In this document: positions 11,229-24,408 of the stretch, one piece after another
How the letters are laid out: every line of letters starts with the position of its first letter
How positions within the stretch are numbered: position 1 is the stretch's first letter
Assembly (NCBI GenBank): GCA_013399305.1
Contig: VXAI01000020.1
Span: 3,782,371 to 3,846,370, forward strand
Reading direction: 5' to 3'
Length of the DNA: 64,000 nt
From: Rostratula benghalensis
Taxonomy: Eukaryota; Chordata; Aves; Charadriiformes; Rostratulidae
Position numbers and translations under genes: made by a program
Notes under the pieces: model-generated
The model's database searches: none
What the model saw: only the letters and a program-made list of their open reading frames with translations
Told to the model about the DNA's origin: nothing

Positions 11229-14200
11229 GAATTGGAGCCTCTTATGCTTTGCTTTGGTAAAAGAAGCCCCAAACCAACAAAAAAAAAAAAATCCAAACAA
11301 AACCAACTTAAACATTTTAGTTCCTTTAATTTCTTTTTCTTTTCACTTACAGAAAATGACGAACACAGTTCTCCCATCTTACATAATTTCTCAGAAACAG
11401 CGGCTTTACTGACCATAAATCCCACACTGAGAGATTAATGTTAAACTGTCCCAATTCCTCAAAGGCAGTAAAACATTTATGCAAAAGACACTTTAATGTT
11501 CCCTCCAATGACCCTAACAGTCTCAGAGCTCTTTTTGGTGTTTTCCTCAGTCCTTGCAAATGGACATTCATTCTCAGCCTTCAGACTTGCTCTATGTTGT
11601 GCCATGGAAAGCAGACTGCTCCTTCACAGAGGTCTGTGGCTTTAGGTGTTGAACCTCTTCTTACTTCACCTCAGAATCCAGTTTTGAAAGCCAGCCCTAA
11701 CCACAGCTGCTTAGTTCACTTCTTCAGCCATGACTTTTCTTCTGTGGCCATCCTAGCCAAGGAAGCTGATTTTCTGTGGGTTGTGGGTAACTTTTTCCCC
11801 ATGGTGGCTCAATGGCATAAGAAAATTCCTAAGCAAACATAGTCATGTAGGATATATGTGACACAAGCTCTAAATGTCTGATTAAATATACCCACATTCA
11901 GATAGATTCAGGTTGTAAGGAGGACTAGTAAAAGAAGACAAGAATGTGAAGTCAGGATTCAAACTTGTGTATGTTAAAAACAACCTTTTAAAATTATAAA
12001 TTGCCTTGCAAAGAGACTAGAAATTTCCAGGAGATATATTTGTATGCATAATAGGTAGTATACACTAAACAGTGCGTCTCATTCATATTCCTACCACCAA
12101 GGAAAGTTTTCTTTTCTGTTTGCACAGTCATACGTTATTATTCCTGGGTGAGTTTTATAAAATAAGAACTGGAAAACACACAGTGTAAAAAAGAAATTAA
12201 CTCTTGCTCTCCAGGGTAAAATCAGAGGAGCATAGTGGACATTTAAGTCAAAACTCTTATACTAGCAAAATACCCCCCATGTTTTGCCCTATGCTGGTCA
12301 ATTTAAAAACACATGAAGGAATTTCAATTTATCCTAGACCAGAATAATCTGAGATAAAAGTTAATTTCCTCCTTTCTACATAGCCAAGTTAATTTACCCT
12401 GAACTTACGAGAATTTATACTCTCATTTTTTTATATTCCTCCTTTCTTTACCTCATCGTGGATATTTAGTAGCTCCACTTCAGGGGGGTCGCAGGGCATA
12501 AGAGCATAAGAAGATAAGCATAGCAAAGAAGAAAGGAACTGAGTTAAACAGAAGCTCAGATCTTTATCGAGGGACTAACAATCCATCTTGCTTCACAGAC
12601 CACAGCCAGGGGTAGATATTTTTCTTTCAGAATGCCACGTGTATGTGTTTGAAATAACTCATTCGAAAGTTGTTCCCCCTGAACTAATCTCAACTGGAAA
12701 AGGGCATTGTTCAGCCTGCTGCTGCACAAAACACACCAACAAAATCCCTCTTGATTCACAATGATTTTTGCTTTTTCCGTCTCTTGGCCTAAGATGACTA
12801 CATTTAAGATTTTGTCTATAGAAGAATCTTCTGACAAGAAACTTATTCAAGCTCACACTTAAGTTTTTACACACTCTTAAACCACGATGGTCAAGCTTGA
12901 AATTAAGCCTCACAGGTCAGATTTTCAAAGGAATCAATATAAGTTAGGCATCTTACCTTATTAAGCATTATTTGAAAATTCCATCTGTGCATTTTGGCAG
13001 CTAATTTTTTATCTGTGAGGATCTAGACCTAATTATTTTCCTGCTCATGGATGACCTCAGAAAGTCTAGTGGTTAATTGTTTTCCTGATTTAGGGCATGA
13101 GCATTGTGACCCCTACACAATACTAAAACATTCTGGCAAAGCTAAGGACACTTTTGTGGATTTATAATTTAAAGGTAAATGTCAAATTTATTACAGAGGT
13201 CTAGGGCCTGCAAAGGAGGTAAATAGCCGTAGCTCCTTCAATTGTGGTAGAAATGCATTGATTTTCATGAGTTGAAAGTCTGACTCAAACCCTTTAAAGC
13301 TGAATTAATTATCACTGTATTTGCTAACTGTAATAAAGTCACACAACTGTCTATACAACTGCAGCACATCTCGACATTTAGCTTTTGCCAGAAGTGTTGC
13401 AATTAAAAAATATGTAGGCATGGTATGCATGGTAGACCTGCTTCCCTGCTGACTCGCTCATACGTAATAAGACATTCTGAAGGCAGGAGAAGGAACATGA
13501 GGGAAATCAGCAATCCTAATTTCACAAGGAAGAGAAGCAACTGAGTTAAAATAACCTCCAAACAAACATTTTATCTCTGTTACTAATTATCATCAATTTT
13601 GGGGGGAGAATATTAATTCCATTCTTTTTAATTCAGCTGTTACGCTTCCCCCACAAGAAATGTTATGTGATGGCTTTGCACAGACATGGAAATGCAGAAA
13701 GGTCCCCAGGCTTTCTGTCTGCAGCTCTGAATTCCATTGGAAGTTGTTGGTTTGTTTGTAAGCTGTGCCTTTGTCCTCTTCTTGTGCTTACCCCCTTGGG
13801 AAGAAACAATCTGGGTTTCCATGGTACTAATGCATCTGCACAGCTTGAGTGGGACCTGATTCTTCAAACTGATGAGCATGTGAGGAGTTGAGAGCTTCCA
13901 GTAACCTATGCAGTAGCTTAGCACTCTGTGAAGTCAGGAGACCTTTAAAAAAAATAAAAGAAAATGTGTTATTCTACATGGTGTAAATTAATGTATATCC
14001 CTGGGAATCCATGAGGCGCAGACTAGCTGAACCAGAAGCTTTTGTGCTGCTGAATATATGAAAAAACAAAAAGCACTTGCCACCCGAAGCTAGTGAAAAT
14101 TAACACAAGGCAGCTGAATCTTAAATGACATAAAACTCTCAGTTTTATACCATCTAATCCCCATTCTCAGCAAAGTAAGTAGGAGATCATGGGAGTAGAA

Positions 14201-16722
14201 TAGAACCCTCAGGAACAGCCTTTACTGGCAGAGGCCTGGCATGATGTTGTAGAATCGCCTTTAAATATCACCTTCAGTTCATAGGCGGTCCCTAAGAAAC
14301 ACCTACAGTAAGCTGATTTCCACTGCAATTCTAAGACAAGTCTTATTTTTTAAGGTAGTGTAAATGATCCTGACAACTGATTCTTACTTGCCTCAGAAAG
14401 TCATACGTGAACAATTTTAAAAGACCTGTTAAACTTTTGAGTCTGTTCCCTAATCAGTCTTCTATTTCATAAAGCAATATAATTTTGAAGGAACAAATTA
14501 ACTTGTTTTTCTTTTCTTACTGAAACAGTAGTGATTGTAGAACAACTGAACACTTCTCTGCTGGGTTCCTGATTTTAATTTTGAGAAGCCATGTGACAAT
14601 TAATGACAATAAAATGAAAAGAACACTTGTATATTAATATAATTATGGACAAATAATAACACACAAACCTTAAAGACTCAGTAATGCAGCCAAATAGGCC
14701 TCACACATCAAAAGGAATTATCTAAGTGTGCAAGATCCACTGCAGACTCAGGGTAAAAGAAACAAACAGAAAGTACCCGCTAATGTAGTCTGCCTAAAAT
14801 AATAGAAATATCATCAGGTACATGAGCCTTGTTGGGTGATCTGGCATACTGGAGATACAAAGTTAACCACATGAAACAGAGCATGTGGAAATTCTCAGCA
14901 GTTTCTGCCTTCAAGCTATAAACTTCTTACAGCTTGGTCACTCTCCAGCTCCTTTGGACACAAACATTATTCAAAATCTCAGCTTTTATATTTAAAGAAT
15001 ATTGCCACAAGAAGATTCAAAGCTTGACTTACAAAACAGAAGGCAAAGGAAGCTTCTCCAAATTTATCGTTAAATATGAAAACTGTTGAGACTTCCATAA
15101 ACTCCCTTTTCTAACTAGAGGAAAGAAGAGAAGAGACCACTCTTTCATGATTTTTACAGGGTTTGCAATTTGCAATGCTGCTTAAAGCCAGCAAAGCAAT
15201 GAAGGAATATGTCCAGTGTTGCAGAACTTTAATGGAAGTACTCAAACCTCCTCCTACTCTTTGCTTAGAAAGTTCATATGAATGAAAGAAGCAGCAAAAA
15301 GTAGAAGAAAAAAGGCAGTTGAACCATTCTCTCTGCTGGACTGATCCCATGGTTCACTCAGCCTTTACATCAATATACATTCAGCAGGAATTATAGCAGC
15401 CATCCTGGCTGCCATAAGGCTACCTGCACCCAGAGCAGAGAAACAGCTCTGGAGCAGGTGAACTCTGATAAAAAATATAATGTGATGAACTTTAAAGCTT
15501 TAAACTGCTTCATTCACTGTTCAGCTTGCCTAGAGTTCCCTGCAACTCAATATATTTTAATGTTAATTTTAATTCTAATTCAAGGGCTTAAAACACTGCG
15601 TAAGAGTAAATAAATGTAATATAAATAAATGGTAAGTAAAAATAGTGGGTGGAGAGTGGGGTTGTCTCACCCACTACTGCCATATGGGACCACATGGCCT
15701 GAAGGGAATGTGTTCTGTCTCAGAATGCAGTTCTTCCCTAAACTAGCAGGTCTCATTGCACTAATTTGAGCAAAGTCTTCAGTCTTAGTCCTTTCAACTG
15801 CAGTCTTCAGTATCATCTACTTGAATGAAAGAAAGAACACTATGCTTTTCCATTCCAGCTGCATAAAAAATAATTCTTCACAAATTGTGATTGATTGCAG
15901 TTTGTGAGATCAAAATGTTTGTGAAACACAGCAACAGTAAGAGGCAAGAAAATTCAGGTATGGAGGAGGAAATGAGTTTGTGTCATGGTTTTGACTGACA
16001 GTTTGTTGTTGCTTGCTTGCTGTTAGCTGTTCTGCATGTGAACATAGCTGCTCCCTGATTTATACCAAGGACATATAGTAATAAATTTACAATTTCATAG
16101 ATTGTGTTCAACATTGTTCCTTTATAAATAAACCTAAGATCTCAATGTGTGATTAAAAACATGTCTTCTTTATGTTGCACTTACAATTTAGGATTGTGTG
16201 TACCAATTTAGGATTCAGACAGAAAAAGCTACACAGTAAGTGTGTAATCTGGATTTCTGGCATGTTTACTCCCCTTTCTGCCTTTTCTCTTTTTAGCTAT
16301 GTGGCAGATACATGGAGTTATATCCTGAAGTCTTTAGACAATTTTGGTTTAGTCTGCAGACTGCTTTCCTCATCACTATGGAGATAGCTATTATATTTCT
16401 TTGAATGAATCTTTAAGGTCCAAAAGATTAAATAAATAAATGTTTTGTTATATGTTTGGAAATTTCCATGTGTTGATGTTTAGAACTACAGTGAAAGTTT
16501 AGGGAAAAATTTAAGAATAGAAATAGTCACTAAATATTAATGTGCAGGTCTTAGTCTGTTAAAATAACTTAGTATTGCTATAATAATATGATTGTAATAT
16601 GATTGTAATTGTAGTAATATAGTAGTAACAATACTATAGTAACCGAAAAAAGAAATGTCATCTTATGGTTCCAGTGGCATTATGAATCAAGTAAACATTA
16701 TGATGTGGTTTTCTGGTGTGTT
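11229..16722. other. Noncoding stretch
   Basis: Apart from the frame at 11438-11842, no coding signal is seen. The blocks 13290-13480 and 13640-13900 are of more even composition than the flanks and read like the conserved noncoding elements common in vertebrate gene deserts. Without an alignment this is only an impression. Confidence 0.5.
11438..11842 (+). other. Unassigned 134-codon open frame
   Basis: The frame opens at an ATG at 11438 and closes with a TAG at 11840-11842. The predicted 134 residues have scattered Cys, His and Phe and no motif, signal peptide or family that I recognise. An overlapping - strand frame (11347-11571) shows that the region is low in stops on both strands. In a 64-kb window one or two frames of this size are expected by chance. 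There is no CpG-rich promoter and no Kozak-like context: the three bases before the ATG are TTA. It is listed because it is one of the three longest frames outside repeats, not because a gene is supported. Confidence 0.1.
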
Positions 16723-16741
16723 AAAAAAAAAAAAAAAAAAA
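16723..16741. repeat. A19 homopolymer
   Basis: Nineteen consecutive A residues. No retrogene sequence is recognised upstream. Confidence 0.9.
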
Positions 16742-19700
16742 GCCATATAACATGTCTTTAGCATATCAAAAGGAAAAATAGTATTTATTAACTTTTCACT
16801 GATTTATTTTCTTTTTTTCTCTTTTTATTTTTTTTAGTATTATCCAACAGTCCATTAAAACTCTGTTTCAAATTCTAGCCCAATTCAAGTTAAAGGTAAT
16901 GTTAACATTGGCTTCCAACAGGCCAAGATTTTACTTGAAAAATTTTCACAAAAGCATTCTAATCTGAATGCTAAACGTTATTATGGTTAATCTAGACATT
17001 AACATTTCAATATTCTTTTTCCTAGTAAAGTATTAGTAAATTATTTCCTTGACAAGTCTTTTGGTGATATGTCTGGTTCCAGCTGATGCAGCAAGACATT
17101 GTCAGTCTCTATTATAAAGGACTGGGTTTTGTGGTTGGAGTTTTTTTCCCCATCTCCCTTCCCCCTCTATCACCCTGCAGCCAGGTGATAGAACATTCTC
17201 AGCTGGAGAAAGTATGCATTTTCCTAGGTCGTCTAAGCAGCATCTCTATTTGCATAATGGGGCCAGCCCAGTGCTTTGGAATAAGAATGAGCTATGTTTC
17301 ATTTCTGAAAGCATGCAAGAAAAGTACTAATAATGCCCTGCAGAAACACATAATGTGATTTTTATGAATCACACCTAGCAACTTATTGTGAGTTTGTACC
17401 AGATGGATTTCTGATTAGGTTTCAGCTAATTTAGGAGCCTCTCTACACTAAGAGATGTCCATTTAAAGCCTGATGAAAAATACATGGGATGATCAAGTGC
17501 CAGGTGGTTGCAACAACACTTATAATTTGTTGAGTATTTCAGAAGACCCAGGAGCAAGACCTTTACAGCAAGTGGATCTCTTCTGCTCAAGGAATTTTGC
17601 ACTACTTTTCTGTTTTACAATCTTCCCTGCTGGCTGCATAGGTAATTACTGATAAGTTCCCTAGACATGTCTGCTGTCCTCCCCACAGAAGAATGAAATC
17701 CCTTCAATAAAGGCACTCAGTGCAGTTGCAGATGGATGGCTAAGCAACATTATGTTTATTTCAAGAAATATTGACGCAATATGATAAAAACAAGTAAGTC
17801 ATCCTTTTCGGGCTACTAGTATCCTTCCAAAGCACAGGACCAAAAAACTGCTTTGCAACATTTAATATTTACTGCATACTCACAGTGTTTCCACATAAAG
17901 TTTTCAAGAGCATTTACCGGTTTCTAATTGTAGCTAATTTAGCAGCTTTTTAGTCTTATTTCCTCATGCTATAAAAAATAACTTCTATTTTTAACTCTGG
18001 GTAATTTCTTTTCTAGTCTGATATTTCACATGTGCTCCTATTTTAATCTTAGTACTCTGCTACTTTCTAAATTACTGTTAAATCCCAAGATGCAATTAAT
18101 ATACTTCTAAGTAAATTACTTGCCTTAAAAATACAAATTTCCCTTGGTATTTCAACATAGGAGCATCTCAAATGTATAAAGATGACAAAGAACTCCAGTG
18201 TCCAAATTATCAGACTACAGGTGATATGCACAGCATTAAAAGCACAGCATTTGTAGTTATATTTTTTTCTGAATAGAGCAATAAAAAGTGGCTGGCATCA
18301 TCAAGCCTGAGAGTTATTGTGAACATGAACTGAGTTTTGCAACCTCAAGATAGAGGGTAACTACAATTCCATTAAAGCAGGGAATTGAGTCAAAGATATT
18401 CCCTTTACCACTGCGCTGATACAACAAAATGAAATATGGAGCTATTTCCACACACCTCTGCCATGATGAATGACAATATAAACACAGATGTAACCAAACA
18501 AACACAAGTGTTTGAGTTTTAAAACAGATAGAAGTTATGTTATAGCTCCAATTCTGTTATATCAGAAGTTTAAAAAATAAAAAAGGGTGATATAAATATT
18601 CACCAGGGTGTTGTAAATCAAATGCAAGGGATGGTAAGTTGAAGCTAAAGGTGTGCATTGTTCTACAAAGACTCAAAATACAGTTACAGAAGTCTGAGGC
18701 AAATTACTGGTTTTGGCTTACTACCACCAGTGGGTGGCATTACTTAACCATTTCACTTCCCAACTGAAATCACTTTAACACTGTTACTATACTAAACAAT
18801 GCTCTGTTAAAACTTAGATATTACAGTTATTCAGGTGAATGGTTATGCACATTAACATTGATTAATTTAAAAATGGGAAAAATAGCATGAAACCTAAAGT
18901 TAATTTAATGTTAAACCTGCAAAATTGAGCTGGCTCAGAAAAATAGGTATTTAAAGAAAAAGGCTTTTCCTCAGGCACTAGCTTGACCATATTACAAACA
19001 ATATCATATATAAAGATTACATTTCTGATATTAAATTAAATTCTAATTCAATTTAAATTTAATTGAAAACATGAGGAAGAAAGCCAGTTGCATTACTATT
19101 CATTGATTCATTGATTGTAGTGCCTGAAGAAACCCATTTTGATCATTTGTACTAACATCACAGGACACCAAACTCTTCTCAATGATTTCTGCATCAAGTT
19201 CCCGTTTTATAATTGAGTATTATAGGTGTTATTATGTATAAATCTATGTTATTCTGTGTCTTCCAAAAGGACTTCTAAAGTTCTCAAGTGATAAAGCTAT
19301 ATTCCAAATTATTAATGTGATCCTATTATTATTATTCATGCAGCACTCAGAGGCCCAGGCTGAACTTAAACTTGACTGCGCTTGGCACAATGGAAGCATG
19401 TTCCAAAAAAACAATCTCTGCTTCAAAGAGAAGATTGGCATCAAGTGGCAGAGAAAATAGAGGCGTGTGAATTTCCTGAAGGTCAGAGGCCAAACTGGAA
19501 ACAGGGAATTCTGCTCTTGTGTCCTAGCTACAGAATCACACTGCCATAAAGCAGAGTCATCTTCTCTGAAACTTTTTTTTTTTTTCAGTTGATAGACTCT
19601 TCAGTGTTTTTTCCAATGCACTGGAAGTTTATTAATGTCAATTTTTCTCTCCCCCCCCAAATTATGTTGCTGTGGTTCTGTTTTAAAAAAGAGCAACAAA

Positions 19701-20465
19701 AATATGAAAACTATACAGATAATGGGCAGTCGTGCCAATCTGGGACAGCAGGCTGGACAAATGCTAACCTCAGAAGTACATTTACTGGAGGCCCAGCCTC
19801 CCCTAGTAATATTGTTTGGTGAGGTGTGTGTCAATGATGATGGAGAAGTGCAGTGTGGCAGTTTTTTGCCTTCATCAGATTTGTGGCTGCATTAGGACCT
19901 GGAAATAGTTGACAAATTGGCTATACTGGTCCTCTGCCTGCCCTCAGTGTTATTGCAGTGCCTATTCACACTATCTTTCAATGAAACATTCAAAAACTTG
20001 CATGTCATACCTTCACCTCATACATCAGTCACACGGAGCCAGCCTGTGAGAAGAAGAAACAGTAAGAAGTCAGCCTCTCAACAAGAAATAGTTCAGCCTA
20101 AATTGTATTTTTGTAACAACAACAACAAAAAAATCATTAATAAGTCATTGTATACACTGTGGAAGAAAGAAAGTGAGAGAAGAATAATCATATTTGTTTC
20201 AATTATTCATATTTGTATGACATGAAAAGATTGTGCACTGCTGAAACATAATCAGGTCTGATAAAGGCAGCCCAGCACACAGGCAACAGGTTCCAGTAAA
20301 GGCAAGTAGGTCCAGGCCCCCCTCTTGGTTACAGGCACAAGTCATGACAGTTCTTGGTAGTCTGTCTACACAACTATTCCTGTGTGGCATGTGTGCATCT
20401 GTGTGGTTCCCCCTGGAGCCAGGTGTGTGGGGACAGATGAGAACTCTCCAAATCACAGTATGGGC
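16742..20465. other. Noncoding stretch
   Basis: The block 17080-17390 includes a perfect POU octamer ATTTGCAT at 17248-17255 and balanced composition. It could be regulatory, but an octamer alone occurs often by chance. The sequence around 18990-19075 is strongly AT-rich with short inverted repeats of AATT type. No gene seen. Confidence 0.5.
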
Positions 20466-20600
20466 TTTTTTTTTTTTTTTTTTCCTGTAAAGAGGTTTTA
20501 GTTTTGTAGGTTTGTTTGGGGGTTTTTTTCTTGTTTATTTGGGGTTTCTTTGTTTTGTTTTGCTCCTGGGTTATTTGGTTTGGGTGGGTTTTTTTCATAT
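20466..20600. repeat. T18 run followed by T/G-rich low-complexity sequence
   Basis: T18 lies at 20466-20483. From about 20490 to 20600 the + strand is almost only T and G, with runs such as GGGGGTTTTTTT and repeated TTTTG. Read on the - strand it gives a Lys/Thr/Pro-rich open frame (20374-20598), which is a shadow of the composition. Confidence 0.85.
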
Positions 20601-23600
20601 TTTATTTAGTTTATTCCTGTGGAAAGCAATGACCAGATAATTTTGCCAAAAAAAAGAAAAAAGGCAATGATTGCTGATGCTTGTTACAATGGAATGAAGG
20701 TCAACAAAGTAGACCTCAAACTGCAGCCAGCAGAAGACTACATTGTTATGATTCTAAGAGGCAGCACATGAAACTTATCATAATGGGTTGAAATAATTAC
20801 TTTAATGAAGATTTAAGTTAATAATCACAAATGAATACAGAATGAATTATTTTTTATTACAGACCCTTAAATATCTTACCACAGCAGAATAAAGCTGACC
20901 AATGTGTCACATTGAATTATTTTGTGATGACTATATCATAAGAGAACATAAGATAAATACATTATTACCTAAAATAGACTAAATTAATATTTAAGTTATA
21001 CATAAATTAATTTTAAAGGCCTACACGCTAGTAAGTAAGTAAAAGAATTTGCAGAAATTGTGTATTTTGTCAAAACAAGACTGCAAAATACACTATGAAG
21101 AATTCAAGGTGAATCAATCATCTGGTTCAGAATTAAGGAGATTTGGGGTGTGCCATTTAATGTAGTGAGTTGGATTTGTGTATCTATACTCACACATATA
21201 TCTGTGTATAAGTGTGTGCATGTGTTTTTGTGTAAGCACAAGTGAAGTAGATTTTTTTCTTAAAATACAAGTGTGTGCGAGAATAGTCAATTCAGATACA
21301 AGAAGTTTCATTTATCTATACTAAGTACAAAAAAAAAAAATATTATTTCTTCAATCTAGCACAGTGAAATGCCGAGCCTGCAACATCCATGGTATGTAAA
21401 TACAGATGGAAAATGAATGTTCTGTTTTGGGGTAAATGTAAGGCTGTTGGATTCAGTGGGCCCAAGACTTCATAATCAGTTTTCAGGTCTACCTCAGGCT
21501 GGTATTCTATAGTAGTTAATGTCTGAGATGATTGAATTGAAAGCAATTCTACTTTAACACATAATTCATGTGGGATTTTATACATATCCATTTTTAACAA
21601 ACAGAAACCAATAACTTAGTATCTTATTATTTTGTAAAGTGTAGCATGTGTTAAGAGAGCAACTAAACAGATTTTCAAGACTTCAGATGGGAAAAAATAT
21701 GACTATTAGCAAGGGGTTTCAGAACTTTCCCATTACTTTCCATTATAATCCAGTTAAATTCATTGCAAACAAATGAAATGACCTTTATGGCAATTGACTA
21801 TGAGCAGCATATGTTCCTTAGCTCTTTAGAGTATTGAAATTTTTTACTATGATTTTCCTCACAGTTAAATGTAGGAAACTTACACTTTCTCTGTTTCTGC
21901 CTCTACCTTCCTCATGACATAGTGAATGTAATGAAAACTGAGTTCCTGTGGTCCCTTACTTTCCTCATCTGTGGAGAGTGAATGTGTATTGATCAGGGAC
22001 AGCAGCTGCTGAGGCAATGGACTGGGTCTCCAGGAAGTGTAAATCAGGTGTACATCAATTTTAGTCAATAAAACTATGACCAATTTATACTAGCTGGAAA
22101 GCATTCTTATACTTTTTAAAATTATTACAAAGAAATTGGAAGTTATGTCTAAAAAAAAATAATAGATAAACAACAGTTACAGTGTGCTCAGAATATAATT
22201 TGTGTCAAAATCTGGCTTGCAAATTAACTTAATGGATTTATTTGATATTGTCCTGTTTTGCAGTATAATAGCCCCTTGCCTGTAAGTGTTTATCCAAAAT
22301 TAACAGCTGGGTGCAAGAGAACATCACAATGTAATGATTTAAGAGTACATATATATAGGAATTTTTCTACCTAATTTATTTTATAGTGAAAATGTAATTG
22401 ATTTTCTGGCATTTAACATATTTAAAATGTTCTCTAGAGTACTAAGTCTAATTTTGCTGATATGACAATGAATATGAAAATAATGTTAAGGGAAGTTTTG
22501 AGGATATAATGCCCCTAGTCAACGTGATAATTATGTTGACATCATGATGCCCATTAATGAAAATAAGAAAACACAATATTGTTTTGCATTGAAATACTAC
22601 CTCTAAAATTGATTGATAATGCAGTACAGAAAAAAAAAGGAATTTCCTCTTCATTTTTCTAGTTTTAGAGACTGAAGTGTCTTCCAGGTAACCACAACTA
22701 ATGGTGGTCTTTTTTCTGTATAAGTCAATAACAGTTTTCATAATGAACAGTGCCTTTCAGATAAGTTGTTTGTTATAAAATGGATGAAAGCATATGTTAC
22801 TGAGAAAGCGAGAACGTAATAAAATACTTGTCAAATGTAAAACCCTACAAATTTTCTTTTAGGTACAGGATTGTCAGAATGTCAGAATTCTTACCTGTAG
22901 GCAAAACAAGTAGCACTTCTGTTTTAACAGCAGTGGTATACACTGCCTAGGCAATCAATTATAATTGACATTTTGTTAGGAGTACCCATAGAGTAGAGGA
23001 TGAGCACTTTCCACTGTCAGTTGCTAATCAATTCCTTCTGTAAATGCAACTCAGAGATCGTATTTCTGTTCTAACTTCCTTTTAGATGCAAACAGCTAGT
23101 TATAATTAGAATGAAGCAGCAATCCTAATTATTGCCTCCCATTATTAATGCAGTGGAGTTATTTGGTTCGCTTTCATGTCAGTGGCCGTGCTCTCAGTGC
23201 TGTGATGAAAGTGTAGACTTTTACAAGTACATAAAAACTTTCAGAATTTGACTGTGTAACGACACAATGCAGTTTCTATAAAATGACAAAAAAAATCAGT
23301 TTTTTTCAGCTATGCTTCAGATCAGTAGTGTCAGTTTGAACAAGCCACACAGAGAAAAATATTCAAACATAAATGTCAATGAAGTAATTCTGGACACTGC
23401 TGTAAATTTCTGTTAGGGACTTTGGTGCCTACATTTAGACATTCAAGTTTGAAAATGTTGTCTCTAACCTCCAGCTATTGTAAATTCCCATTTCAGCTGA
23501 GTTTGTCTCCACAGAAGTAAATAGAAATGTTCCTGTTGCTATGAGGACATAAAAAACAGTACATGTGTAAGATAAGAGTTCATAATAGGCTTTTGCTTTG

Positions 23601-24231
23601 TTTTGTTTTGTTTTACTCCTAATTGTTCCAATTAACAATAATACTAGAATAGGAAGAGCAACATTGTTCCTGCCCTTCAAAACAAGATAAGAACTGACAG
23701 AGAAATCCAAAAGAAGCATAACCAATATATTAAGAATAAAAATTTGGTGCTTTGAGCCTTGATTGTGGTCTTAATGTACTTAATTGAGCTCTGCCTTAAA
23801 ACAAGTGGTAAGTTTTGTCCAAGTTATTTTGATGAGTATCCTAACGGAACACAGCTCCATGTTACACCATCTCTGTTAGCTGGTTTCTTCTAGCTTACAG
23901 AGTAGCCTCTTCTCCCTGACTGGTGCTGATCTCTGTTATCCTTGCTCAAGTTTCAATTTGTTCCTTTCTTTTCCTCGCATGCAATCAATTTTCCTTCTTT
24001 TATTCTTCTCATAACTATTTCCTGAAACTGTCTTTTTCAGTTTCCATTTCTTGGATATGGAACTTCAAAATCATGTACAAAATTGTTGATGAAGTCTTAT
24101 GAGATCTTTGCACAAGGCAGGATGCTTGTTTTGTTGGAAACATGAATAAGACACATCACAAGATTCCATTTGTCTCTTTTACCTCTGAATCATATGGAAG
24201 GTTTTGTTTCAACATATTGAAATGCTTTTGA
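20601..24231. other. Noncoding stretch containing a candidate regulatory block
   Basis: No coding sequence recognised. A degenerate TG/TA-rich patch lies at about 21165-21237 and a short (TTTTG)n at about 23597-23614. The regulatory-looking block at 22915-23205 is listed separately. Confidence 0.5.
22915..23205. promoter_or_regulatory. Candidate homeodomain-type enhancer with clustered palindromes
   Basis: Three inverted repeats lie within 39 bp. GCAGTG pairs with CACTGC around a 5-base loop (22930-22946), TGCCTAGGCA is a perfect palindrome (22944-22953), and TCAATTATAATTGA is a perfect palindrome (22955-22968). Several more TAAT/ATTA cores follow between 23100 and 23155. TAAT is the core recognised by many homeodomain proteins, and facing TAAT/ATTA pairs are bound by paired-class dimers. 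The composition is more balanced than in the flanks. Function and conservation are inferred only; AT-rich DNA yields TAAT motifs by chance. Confidence 0.25.
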
Positions 24232-24408
24232 ACTGCAAGAGGGTAGATTTAGATTAGCTATTAGGAAGAAATTTTTTATTCTGAGGGTGGTGAGACACTG
24301 GAACAGGCTGCCCAGGGAAGTTGTGGATGCCTTATCCTTGGAAGTATTCAAGGCCAGGCTGGATGGGGTTTTGAACAACCTGCTCTAGAGCAGCTGCCCA
24401 TGCCCAGT
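24232..24408 (+). mobile_element. CR1 LINE, ORF2 C-terminal tail
   Basis: The + strand matches the last part of CR1 ORF2 and its immediate downstream sequence. It is truncated on both sides: nothing of the reverse transcriptase is present, and the terminal GGTCCCTTCCAAC block with its octamer tail is missing. The match fades after about 24408. Confidence 0.92.
24242..24388 (+). pseudogene. CR1 ORF2 C-terminal fragment with original stop
   Basis: In frame from 24242 the product includes RLAIRKKFF, VVRHWNRLPREVVD and FKARLDGVLNNLL, then a TAG at 24386-24388. This is the C-terminal tail of the CR1 reverse transcriptase protein, downstream of the catalytic domain, and it aligns block for block with the tails encoded at 54129-54470 (-) and 46572-47045 (-). 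Over these 49 codons there is no stop or frameshift, so this copy looks younger or better preserved than the others in this part. It lacks the start, the endonuclease and the reverse-transcriptase core, so it cannot be functional. The - strand open frame across it (24190-24378) is an antisense shadow. Confidence 0.9.

Noticed and set aside
17248..17255. Perfect POU octamer ATTTGCAT
   Set aside because: Eight-base matches occur several times by chance in 64 kb; another on the opposite strand lies at 10696-10703.
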